In this document: in pieces, positions 49,040-60,837 of the stretch
Layout of the letters: every line of letters begins with the position of its first letter
How positions within the stretch are numbered: position 1 is the stretch's first letter
NCBI RefSeq assembly: GCF_048544455.1
Contig: NC_133531.1
Span: 66,440,099 to 66,504,098, forward strand
DNA: 64,000 bases
Origin: Silene latifolia
Lineage: Eukaryota; Streptophyta; Magnoliopsida; Caryophyllales; Caryophyllaceae
Direction: 5' to 3'
Notes under the pieces: generated by a model
The model's input: the letters and a program-made list of their open reading frames with translations, nothing else
What the model was told of the DNA's origin: nothing
The model's database searches: none
Program-made: the position numbers and the translations under genes

Positions 49040-50050
49040 AACCTATAACAGTCTACACATTTACATTTACACTTACTCTATCCTCACATTTACACTTCCA
49101 GTATCTTCACATTTACACTTCCAATTTAGTCAGATTTACCCTTTATTTGTTCACATTTACACTTACTCTATCCTCACATTTACACTTCCAGTATCTTCAC
49201 ATTTACACTTCCAATTTAGTCAGATTTACCCTTTATTTGTTCACATTTACACTTCTCCTACACTCACATTTACACTTTCATTATCTTCACATTTACACTT
49301 CCAATTTAGTCAGATTTACCCTTTATTTGTTCACATTTACACTTCTCCTACACTCACATTTACACTTCCAGTATCTTCACATTTACACTTCCACTTTAGT
49401 CAGATTTACACTTTATTTGTTCACATTTACACTTCTCCTATCCTCACATTTACACATCCAGTATCTTCACATTTACACTTCCAATTTAGTCAGATTTACC
49501 CTTTATTTGTTCACATTTACAATTCTCCTACCCTCACATTTACACTTCCATTATCTTCACATTTGCACTAACAGTTTAGACAGATTTACACTTTATTTGA
49601 TCACATTTACACTTCTCCTATTCTCACATTTACACTTTCATTATCTTCACATTTACCCTTTATTTGTTCACATTTACACTTCTCCTAAACTCACATTTAC
49701 ACTTCCATTATCTTCACATCTACAGTTCCATTTTAGTCAGATTTAGAGTTTTAGTGTTCACGTTTACACTTACTCTATCCTCACATTTACACTTTGAATA
49801 TCTTCACATTTAGAGTTCCAATTGAGTCAGATTTACACTTTATTTGATAACATTTACACTTCTCCTATCCTCACATTTACACTTTCTATTTGATCACATT
49901 TACACTTCTTTTAGTTCACATTTACACTTAGGATGTCCTCACATTCACAGTCCCAATTACATCACATTTACAATCCCCAAAAACAGGCTCGATTAAAACC
50001 CTAACAAATACATTGACACTACCCATCAATTCAGATTTACACTATGAATT
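49040..50050 (+). repeat. Minisatellite array 6, 90-bp higher-order repeat
   Basis: CACATTTACACTT units. From about 49051 to 49640 four monomers form a 90-bp unit whose landmark CTTTATTTGT recurs at 49141, 49231, 49321, 49411, 49501 and 49591. Because 90 is divisible by three and monomers lack stops, frames of 205 and 240 codons stay open; they are not genes. The array lies just upstream of the ULP1 coding start, so it may be a 5' intron. Confidence 0.9.
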
Positions 50051-50605
50051 TAATTAAAAATTCAAACACACAATAAAATCACATAAATTGAAACACGCAA
50101 TATAACAATTACGACTCAAGCATAATTTGCAAAATTAAAAAATTTAAACAAAGAAAAGAATAAAGGATGATCAATGAATTACCTTCAAAGTGAGGTAAAG
50201 AAACAAAGATAGGAACTACAAGGGTTTGAATGCGATAAAATATAGAAAAGAAATGGAATTGTTGTATTTGGTAAGCAAGAGAAATGGAACAGTAAGGAAT
50301 TGAAAAGAAATGAAGAAATGTGAGATGAAAGACAGGAATAAGGAAGGACGGTTTTTTGAAATTATGAGGAGGTTGTATGAGATAGTGGAGGGAAGTTGAA
50401 TAACGTGCAAGTGACTGATGAGGAACATACATGCAGAATGAACAGTAAATCTAATAGCCTAATAAGAGAGGTAATTAGTCTACATATTATTATAATGTTA
50501 TAAGTTGCTTTTTGGTGTAATCTTAGCCATTCATCCTCACAATCTAAAGGCTCTAAATGGGACTTATGGACTTAATGACTTAAGGTGGACTCACTTGATC
50601 CTTCT

Positions 50606-50628
<23 letters not shown>
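50051..50628 (-). other. E1 right subterminal region
   Basis: Purine-rich on the plus strand (pyrimidine-rich leader when read leftwards), then the inverted terminal repeat with GGACTTATGGACTTAATG and GGTGGACTCACTTGATCC, and a (CT)n run at 50605-50628. Probable promoter side of the ULP1 gene by analogy with MuDR. Confidence 0.55.
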
Positions 50629-50687
<59 letters not shown>

Positions 50688-50693
50688 TATATA
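50629..50693. repeat. (AT)n tract between E1 and E2
   Basis: About 32 AT units with two GT interruptions. Shared boundary of E1 and E2. Confidence 0.9.
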
Positions 50694-50910
50694 GAGGCAA
50701 GATCCGGTGAGTCCACCTATATATTTGAGTCCATGAGTCCATAAAACAATATCACGCACTATACAAAACAATATCACGAATTTTTTTTTTCAAAATTTTT
50801 TTTTCCGAAAAAGTTTCTTTTTTTTTTCTTTTTTTTTTTTTCTAAAAAAAATTTTTTTTCGAAAATTTTTTCTTCAAATTTTTTTTTCCGATTTTTTTTT
50901 TTTCCGAAAA

Positions 50911-50961
<51 letters not shown>

Positions 50962-51306
50962 CTGTGATATTGTTTAGTATAACGTGTGATATTGTATTAC
51001 AAAATAATATCACGATTTTTTTTTCAAATTTTTCTTTTCGAAAAAGATTTTTTTTTTTTTTTTTTTTTTTAAAAAAAAAATTTAATGTATGCTGTGATAT
51101 TGTTTAGTATAACGTGTGATATTGTATTACAAAACAATATCACGATTTTTTTTTCGAATTTTTTTTTCTAAAACTTTTTTTTTCTGTTGTGATATTGTTT
51201 AGTATAACGTGAGAAACTGTGATTTGTGATATTGTGTAGTATAACGTGTGATATTGTATCATGGACTCACGGACTCAAAAAGATAGGGTGGACTCATGTG
51301 ATCCTA

Positions 51307-51310
<4 letters not shown>
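50694..51310. mobile_element. E2: short non-autonomous element
   Basis: 617 bp between (AT)n tracts. Left end GATCCGGTGAGTCCACC, TTTGAGTCCATGAGTCC. Right end, inverted, GGATCACATGAGTCCACC, TTTGAGTCCGTGAGTCC. The interior is poly(T)-rich with CAATATCACG and its complement CGTGTGATATTG recurring from 50740 to 51260. No coding capacity. Confidence 0.7.

Positions 51311-51379
<69 letters not shown>
51311..51379. repeat. (AT)n tract between E2 and E3
   Basis: About 34 AT units; shared boundary. Confidence 0.9.
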
Positions 51380-51382
<3 letters not shown>

Positions 51383-52084
51383 GAGATCAACTAAGGCCAA
51401 CATATGTATTTGAGTCCATAAGTCCTTCTAAGGGCCATTGGATCAAGGCAATGGAAGGCTAGGATTTGATGTCAATATGTGGCTACAAATTAATCCCTCC
51501 ACCTTTTCTCTAATTAACTCATCAATTCAATAAAACAACCTCACTAATCATTCTTCATCTCATTATCACAACTCCTCCTCCTCTCTCTACATCTCACTTT
51601 TCTCTCCTCTCTAAAAAAACCCAAAAATCCCAATAAACCAAAACCCAAATAAATCACCCACTCCTCTCATCTTCATTCACCACCACCCACCACCACCCCA
51701 CCCGACACCAACTCACCACCCACCACCCCCGCCGCCGCAACCTCGGTTTTTTTTTTTCTTTTCCGTTTGGTGTTAATTTTTATGTTTTGAGTTGTTTTTT
51801 CCATTCATTTTTTTTGTTGTCTTTTATTTTATTTTTATTGTTGTTAGTTCTCATTTTTTTTATTCATTTTCTCAAATCTCTTCTTGTTATACGTTTATTT
51901 TCTTTTAAGATTTCGGGTTTTAAATCTCGTTTTTTTTTGTGAGATACTTTTTTTTCCATCTAAGATCTACTAAAATATTTTTCATAAAATTTGTTGTTTT
52001 AATCTTAGCTATATAAAAATTCTTATAATTTGTTGATTTTAATCTTATATTTGACATTTTTATATAAAAATGATATAAAATGAC

Positions 52085-53530
52085 TAAAGTTACACTGTTA
52101 TGGGCAAAAGTTATACTGTTATAGACTAAAGTTATACAAAAATTGACTAAAGTTTTACAAAAATTGACTAAAGTTTTACAAAAATGGACTAAAGTTATAC
52201 AGAAAAGGACTAAAGTTATACAAAACTTGACTAAAATTATGCAAACATGGACTAAAGTTATACAAATAAGGACTAAAGTTATACAAATAAGGACTAAAGT
52301 TATACCAAAATGGACTAAAGTTATACAAATATGGACTAAAGTTATACGAAAATAGACTAAAGTTATACAAATATGGACTAAAATTATACAAATATGGACT
52401 AAAGTTATACAAAAATAGACTAAAGTTATACAAATATGGACTAAAGTTATACAAAAATAGACTAAAGTTATACAAATATGGACTAAAGTTATACAAAAAT
52501 TGGACTAAAGTTATACAAATAATTGACTAAAGTTATACAAAAACTTTAGTCTTTATTTGTATAATTTTAGTCAGTTTTTTTATGACTTTAGTCCTTATTT
52601 GTATAACTTTAGTCCTTATTTGTATAACTTTAGTCAGTTTTTGTATATATTTAGTCCTTGTTTGTATAACTTTAATCCTTATTTGTATAACTTCAGTCAT
52701 TTTTTGTATAACTTTAGTCCAAATTTGTGTAATTTTAGTCCAAAATTGTATAACTTTATTACATAAGAGTATAACTTCAATCATTTTTTGTATAATTGTA
52801 GTCCAAATTTGTATAATTTTAGTCCAAAATTGTATAACTTTAGTCCTTATTTGTATAACTTTAGTCCTTATTTGTATAACTTCAGTCCAAATTTGTGTAA
52901 TTTTAGTCCAAAATTGTATAACTTTATTCCATAAGAGTATAACTTCAGTCGTTTTTTGTATAACTTTAGTCCTTATTTGTATAACTTCAGTCCTTATTTG
53001 TATAACTTCAGTCCAAATTTGTGTAATTTTAGTGCAAAATTGTATAACTTTATTCCATAAGAGTATAACTTCAGTCGTTTTTTGTATAACTTTAGTCCAA
53101 ATTTGTATAACTTTAGTTCAAAATTGTATAACTTTAGAACTATAAATTCAGATTTGAAACAACACATAAGAAGATGATATTAAAAAAAACCAATAAGTCA
53201 AAAAAGTACAATAAAAAAACTTCAATAACAATAATAAAAAATTAACCAATAAGTAAAAAAAAAACAAATAACAACAAAAAAATAACAACAAAAAAACCAA
53301 AACCAAACCAAACAAAAAAACCAACAAAACAAACTTGTATGGTTGTATAACTTCAATTTATACAATGTATAACTTTAGATGTTAATAGTGTAACTTTAAT
53401 GTAAAAAGTGTATAACTTTAGTCGTAAATAGTATAACTTTAATGTTTTAAGGGTATAACTTTAGTCGTAAATAGTATAACTTTAATGTTTTAAGTGTATA
53501 ACTTTAGTCGTAAATAGTATAACTTTTATA
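52085..53530. repeat. CTAAAGTTATACAA arrays in E3, opposite orientations
   Basis: 52085-52545 repeats GACTAAAGTTATACAAA about every 18 bp on the plus strand. 52546-53140 repeats the reverse complement TTTGTATAACTTTAGTC. Scattered units continue to 53530. The switch near 52545 creates a long potential hairpin. Open frames of 70-187 codons here are by-products of the repeat. Confidence 0.9.
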
Positions 53531-53770
53531 AAAACCAAATAAATATGAAAAATCGTAATTAATCAACAAATATTAAATCTGAAAAAAAACTAAATAATAA
53601 CAAAAACCGAAAAAACCAATAATAACAAAAACAAAAAACCAAATAACAATAATAAAACCAAATAACCAAATAACAATAACAATAACAATAACAATAACAA
53701 AAAACCAAATAACAATAATAAAACCAAATACCAAATAACAATAATTAAAAACAATAAACAAAACAAAAAC
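53180..53770. repeat. A-rich AACAATA/CCAAATAACAA simple repeats in E3
   Basis: 53180-53335 and 53590-53770 are A-rich with AACAAT and CCAAATAACAATAA words in tandem, around the end of the previous array. 53790-54560 is G-rich and GT-rich (GGTGGTGG words). No gene. Confidence 0.7.
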
Positions 53771-54669
53771 AATAAAAAATCAAAAAAACAAACACTGATT
53801 GAAGGAAAGGAACGAAAAAAAAAGGACGAAAAAAAAGTGACGAAAAAAAAGAATGAAAAAAAGGAAAAAGGGAGAGCAGGGAGGGAGAAAGGAAAACGGA
53901 GAAAGGGAGAAAGGGAGAAAGGAAGAGCAGGGAGGGAACGCAGCCCAGATCTGGGAAGAAAAAAGAAAAAAAAATGAAAGGAGGAGAAGGAGGTGTCGGC
54001 GGCGAAGGGAGACGGCGGCAAGGCTGGTGTTGTTGTTGCGGTTGCAGTGGTGTTGTGGTGGGGCGAGAAAGAGAGGAGAGAGGGTGACGGCGTGAGGAGG
54101 TCGCAGGTGGTGGTTGGCGTGGGATGCGTGGTGGTGGAGTCGGGATTGGTTGTTGGTGGTCCCGGTGGTGTGGCCTGAAAATGTGGGTATTTTTTGTTTT
54201 GGTTGGAGGACAGCCGGTGGCGGAAGACGGGGGTGGTTGTCGCACGGTATGGTGGTGGTGAATGGTGGTGGTGAATGGTGGTGGAGTAAAGGAGGGAGGA
54301 CGGTATGGTGGTGGTGAATGGTGGTGGAAAGGTGGTTTGTTATGGTGGTGTTGTCGATGAAGTTGTTATTGTTTATTTTTTTTTGGGTTTTTTTTTGTTG
54401 GTTTTTTTTTTGTTGATTTGGTTTTTTTTTTGAGAGAATGAGTGTATGAGAGAAGTGTGAAAGAATGAAGAATGAGGAAGTGGGTAGGGAGATTAGAATG
54501 GTGGAAGAGTTGTACAAAATTAGGAGGAGTTATACACAATTAGGGAAGGAGATTAGGGAGGTTCATTTGTGACCCTTGAATGAGATGTAATCTCATCCCT
54601 CCATTCCTTCCATCCTAAGGTCCTTATAAGGACTTAGGGACTCATAAGATGTAAGGGCCTTATGAGAAC

Positions 54670-56098
<1,429 letters not shown>

Positions 56099-56134
56099 AT
56101 CTATCTATCTATCTATCTATCTATATATATATTA
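56099..56134. repeat. (TCTA)n/(AT)n tract at E4 right end
   Basis: About eight TCTA units followed by a short TA run; last boundary of the E1-E4 cluster. Confidence 0.85.
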
Positions 56135-57239
56135 ACTTGGTGTTTAAGTGAACGAGTTTAAAAACTTTATAGTAAAACTCATAATCTTTAAAACAAAACT
56201 CGAAAACTTTATTATAAAACTCAGAAATTACACAAGTTGTATTACCTCTAATGTAGAATCTATGAACTTTGCACAATAGTGGTCTTTAGATTTGTTGAAG
56301 GTCTATGAGTTTACGTCTAGAAGGTTACAAGGCTACAACTTTTAACTTATTCTAATATTGTTGTGTGGAGTAATTTAAAAGGCGAAATTATGGAGATTAT
56401 AAGAGCAACTCCAATGTTAAGTTAGGATTCTACTAACTTGGAGTTCAGATTTACAAACTACTGTTTTCTTCATTCTTTTTTATCTTCCCATTTTTGTGTT
56501 ATTTAGTAATTTCACTAGTTATATCTTTAGTTACACAAAAATTCTACCGTACTCCTGGAGAACGGTACTCCTCACACACAAACACAATCCACCCAAATGA
56601 AATATTATAATGGCTTGTGTGTGAGGAGTACCATCCTCCGGGAGGACGATAGAATTACTCTTAGTTACATGTGAGCATTAATATATGATTTTTTCAGAGA
56701 TACTTTAACTCATTATCTCCAATATGCATATCTATATCTAATGATGAGGATGAAGAGATACAAGAGAATTAAGAAAATAATGACTTCGGTATGTATATAT
56801 TCTTAACTTACTCTAATGTTATATTGTAATGAGTATCACTAAATACTAATTCTTATATTTTTTTTAATAAAGGTTTATTGGCTTTATACTATATTCGACA
56901 ATGTAGGACGACTTTAAAATCGAAACTTCGAAAGCCCTTATTTTCTTATTTTATTACTGTTTTTTCATTGATAATGTGACTATATTGTTGGATTCATTTG
57001 ACTGGAATATTGTTGTTGTATTTAGTAGGCAGTTTTGTTTAAAATTGCATTATAAAGACATTGTTGTTTGATTAAGATGTTATTAGTGATTTTATTTAAC
57101 GTAATTATATTGTATTTTACTACATTGTTGTTCTCTAAAAACATGATCACATGATCACCAATTTTTGTTATTATTCATTATTTTTTGTAGGAGATCCGTA
57201 CCTTTTCTCTAAAAAATTCTCTACCGTCTCTCTAAATAA
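56135..57239. other. Intergenic, contains one MITE
   Basis: AT-rich, no gene recognised apart from the MITE at 56536-56660. Confidence 0.5.
56536..56660. mobile_element. Foldback MITE with 9-bp target duplication
   Basis: 125 bp forming a hairpin: ATTCTACCGTACTCC and GGTACTCCTCACACACA on the left, complementary TGTGTGTGAGGAGTACC and GGACGATAGAAT on the right. TTAGTTACA flanks both sides (56527-56535, 56661-56669). A 9-bp duplication is typical of Mutator-like elements. Confidence 0.75.
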
Positions 57240-58791
57240 GAGAAAAAACACCCCAAATTAATTTATTTTGTTACCACCATCTCCTCCCTTCCTGCCAACC
57301 TTCCTCTTCTCCGCCTGCTCGTTCACCGATGATATGCCCTGTTTGTGGCCTATCTTCGGCGATCCTTACTATGACTCGGATTTTTTCAAATTTGACCCGG
57401 TTTTCTACCCAGTATTTCTGAAATTGGGTTGAAATTCTGGAACCATAATCCTCCCCCATTTCCTTTTATAGATCTTGTGTGATTGTTTGTTTAGCTTTTG
57501 TCAAGCTCTGTGTGTTGTTAATACGTCTTGCATGTTTCTTCCGTCCCCTATTTTAGTCAAATTGGTTCCTCATTGTTTCGTCGGTGTCTGTTCCAGCCAT
57601 TTTTGGCTTTGCATGTACCCAGAGGGGGTGTTCCCCCCACCCCTCGCCCTCTCCCCCACTTGCCTGGGTATGACCTTATCTCTCCGGTTTCGAGTTGGGT
57701 TGTATTTTGGCATCGATGATGGGTCTTGTCCTTGTCATTGGTCATGTATGGCGATGTTTGAGTTCTCCTGGTGTTCCTCTCCCCCTCGCCCCTCTCCCTA
57801 CCTTTTGGGCTTAGTATGCTTGTATTTGGTTGATGTCTCTTTAGAATCTCTTTGTTGCGTTAGTTGCATGCTTGGCTTAGTTTGGTTGGTTTCGGCCTTA
57901 TGTTTTTCTATTGTTGGGGACGATAGGAGCCCTTTTTATTGTGAGCTTGTCAATGCTGTTATGGGTTTCTTTGGATATGTCGGTTTCTTGGGCGGCGTCT
58001 TATGGTTTCAGAATGGTCTTTGGTTTGTACTGGGTTGATTTTGATCTTAATCTGTAGTTGAGTGTCTGGGCAGGTTCGAGTTAGGTGGGATGGTGGCTTT
58101 GGTTGGGTTGGATGTGGTGGTTTTCCATCTATCTTTTCATGATGCTTCTTTTATTTCTTTTAATATCTTTTCTTTTCCTCCAAATAATCTCCTGCTGTGG
58201 GAGACTCACCTCTAGCGGTGGGTGGTTAAGGGTGTCATGTCCCTCTATCACTTGGATTATGCTTCCTTTTGGATTCCGTTTGGAGCTCTTTGTTCTAGTA
58301 TTTAAGTTACAAGTCAAGTAAATAAGGACTTCTACGAGCATGGGTGTCCTGTCCCCGTGAGTTCGTGTTTGTGTTGGACGTTGCATGTCAAATTTCTTGG
58401 TTTGTTGGTCCTACGATTAAAGGGTTCGATCTCTAAGGTGTAGGAGATTTATCTCCGTCGATGACAGACTTCGTCGTCTTGCTTATCATCTTGTCTTTCT
58501 ACGCTCTTTTCGCAAGAGCGTAAGTACACCTTGCTATTCTCACTTTGCGGTTCGTATGCATCGACGGTGCTTGGAGGTCTTCCGTGTGTATGAAGCTCGT
58601 ACTAATGCCCTCGATGCTTTAGTTTGTCTTGATGTAGTTTTAATTTTAATAATGGTTATGTAATCTTTAGGCTTGGCTTTGTAGCACTAGATTTGGTAGT
58701 CAAGTATCTGGTACTACTTAGTCGAATAACTTACTCTGTAACACTTGGTATATTGTAAGTTATTCATTGCTTGTTGTCAAAAAAAAAAAGG
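57240..58791 (+). mobile_element. Poly(A)-tailed segment without RT, retroposon-like
   Basis: About 1.5 kb of GT/CT-rich sequence ending TTGTTGTC followed by an A run (58782-58791), as at LINE or retroposon 3' ends. A 187-codon frame at 57475-58038 is Cys/Leu/Trp-rich and resembles no family I know, so it is probably not a gene. The left end and target duplication are not found. Could be a 5'-truncated or non-autonomous LINE derivative. Confidence 0.35.
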
Positions 58792-59280
58792 TGCATAAAT
58801 TATGGAAGCAATTAGATGGCTAGAGTACATAAAAGATATATGTATATACGAAAAAAAAGTATTACAATTGGATCGGATTCGAATATGAAATGGGTATGGC
58901 TCGAGTTTGAAATGGGTATGGGTTGGGTTTGAAACAAGCATGGATCAAGTTCTGGGTCGGGTTTTGGGTTGGACTTTGGAGATGGATAAATATACAAAGT
59001 GATGGGGGGTAAATATAGATCATCAAATTTTGGTTAGATAGTGAAACAATTTTATTAATGATTTGAAATAAACTACAAATGACTACTCAAACACCTATTC
59101 CAATAAATTAGCACCACTTACTGAAAATAGTTTGGTTAATTTATATTCTATAAGATTGGATTGTACTAATAATTAGTTTCGTGTACCCAAAAAAAGTCTT
59201 CCTAGGGTTCTATGGAAGGTGTGTCCTAGGTCATCTATGCTGTCTCCTTCTTGCTCAAGGATTCTATCTACATCGTGTAT
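58792..59280. other. Intergenic, no gene seen
   Basis: AT-rich. Short imperfect repeats of TGAAATGGGTATGG at 58880-58930. Leads into the 5' region of the second LINE. Confidence 0.5.
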
Positions 59281-59460
59281 GTAGGTTGTTCTCCGTCTTT
59301 CTTTGTCTTTGATACGTTTTTTTGCTGCGTTTTCCCTGTGTTTTCTAATTAAGGAAAGTTTAGGGTTTTACTGCTTTGGCGCATTTTCTTGGTGATCTGC
59401 TCGAAATTTTGTGCTGTTTTTTGGCTGTTTCTTTCGCACTACAGTTGGGAAAGTTTTCCT

Positions 59461-60837
59461 ATGGAGCGTGGGAGGAGTAGCAAGGGGAAAGGGGTGATGG
59501 GGGAGAGCTCAGAAGGTGGGAGAAAGACTTTAGTTTGGGATGCTAACGAAGATGAGGGCCACGATGAACAAGCGGAGAAGATCCTCGTTGGGAAAATTTG
59601 GGCTACGAAGACGATAAACAGTAAAGCAGACATCGATACGATGCTAAGGCTATGGAATCCAACGGGGAAGGTGATGGGTAATGTACTCGATGCCAGGGAG
59701 AGAACTTTCATATTCCGGTTTGAGGATGACCGGGATAAGGCTAAGGTGATTGAGGGCCAACCATGGCACTTCGACAAGTTTGTATGGTGTTTCAATGAGC
59801 CTAGTGGGGAGGGGAAGTTTTCTGACACGCCTCCTGATCGGTTACCAGTTTGGGCTCGTATATATGATCTCCCGATTAAAGGACGAACTAACGGGGTAAA
59901 TTTGAGGAGGCTGGGGGAGCAACTGGGTACATACGTAGTGCGAGACGACACTCCTTACCCGGAGATGGAAAGGGCGGTTCGAATTCGAATACTGCATAAT
60001 ATCCGTAAGTCGCTTCAACCGTCGGTTGAAATAAGGCTGTCTGATGGGAAGGTTACTTTCGATGTCAAGTACGAGAGGTTGCCTTTGTATTGTTATGGGT
60101 GTGGCGTATTGGGTCATGGTCTAAAAGATTGTGAGGGTGACCCGTATGATGAAGATAATCTGCAATATGGGGAGAAGTTGCGTGCTTCGCCATGGAAAGG
60201 TGGTAAGGCGGGTGTGGCTGAGGGGCGTAAGACTAGCAGGGATTTGAGACCGGAGTTTGAAGAGGAGTACCGCCGTAGTGAAGAAGAGATGATTGAGAAA
60301 CTGAAACAAATAGCCCTATCTAGCAAGTTAAAAGTTCAGAAGGTTACAAAACGCGTGGAGCTGCGGAGTGCGATGGAGGAGAGTGAGCAGGGAGTGATGG
60401 AGAATGGTGGGTTAGGTGGTATGGGGTCTTTGAGGTGGGATGTTGATAGAAGTAAGGTAGGGTAGCCCGTGCTAGATAAGGCTGCTGGTGATAGGGGTGG
60501 TAGTATGGGGGGAACTGAGAAGGGAAGTTCATTGGTAGTAGGGCACCCGTGTGGGTCTTCGTCGGAGGTGATTAATGTAGAGGCAGGAATGGTGGAGGGG
60601 GCCGTGCTGGGGAGAGATAGTGTGAGAAAATGGCAGCGGGGTGAGCGTGTGGGACGAGGGGAAGACTCGATTTCTACTGAGCTAGCTGATAGCATGGTTA
60701 TTAACGCGAATAAAAAACGGATGAGGACTGATGATGAGGGGGAGGATGTTATTGTTTCGAAGAAGATTTCTTGCCACAGGGATGTGTATATATCTGAGGC
60801 GGAGGTTGACCCGAGTCAACCCCGCCGGGCCCAATGA
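59461..60837 (+). pseudogene. LINE ORF1 protein, DUF4283 and zinc knuckle, one stop
   Basis: Starts at ATG 59461 (MERGRSSKGKG). The DUF4283 domain covers about residues 45-175 (KTINSKADIDTMLRLW, then RLPVWARIYDLP). A CCHC knuckle YCYGCGVLGHGLKDC lies near residue 210. A TAG at 60463-60465 splits it after 334 aa; the same frame then runs on in a hydrophilic tail to TGA 60835-60837. That stop overlaps the ORF2 start by four bases (ATGA at 60834), a typical LINE arrangement, which argues that the true ORF1 end is 60837. Confidence 0.8.

Larger units (their letters stand above)
31350..50628 (+). mobile_element. E1: giant Mutator-like element with FAR1 transposase and ULP1 protease
   Basis: Bounded by (AT)n tracts and by related inverted ends. 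The left end carries TTTGAGTCCTTAAGTC and TATAAGGACCCTTAGATGG. The right end, read inverted, carries AGGATCAAGTGAGTCC, ATTAAGTCCATAAGTCC and GAGCCTTTAGATTG. Inside are a plus-strand FAR1/MULE transposase pseudogene (38473-41645), a convergent minus-strand ULP1-type gene (42533-49031) and six arrays of a TTTACACTT minisatellite. About 14.4 kb remains after removing the LINE at 33512-38340. ULP1-bearing MULEs are known in plants (Kaonashi/KI-MULE types); the (AT)n target and minisatellite load are what is odd. Exact ends and target duplication cannot be fixed inside the microsatellite. Confidence 0.7.

Noticed and set aside
48954..49746. Open frames of 205 and 240 codons with HLHF/IYTS repeats
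   Set aside because: Translation of the TTTACACTT minisatellite. The 90-bp period keeps frames open by chance; similar frames recur in every array.
31350..50628. E1 as a Helitron (AT target, large size, captured genes)
   Set aside because: Both ends are inverted copies of one repeat and the element carries a FAR1/MULE transposase. No Rep/helicase, TC start or CTRR hairpin end was seen at its borders.
53590..54517. Long minus-strand frames (143-245 codons) rich in F/L/P/S/T
   Set aside because: Translation of simple A-rich and G-rich repeats in E3; no domain pattern.
57475..58038. 187-codon ORF rich in Cys, Leu and Trp
   Set aside because: No recognisable family and odd composition. It lies within a poly(A)-tailed repeat-like segment.
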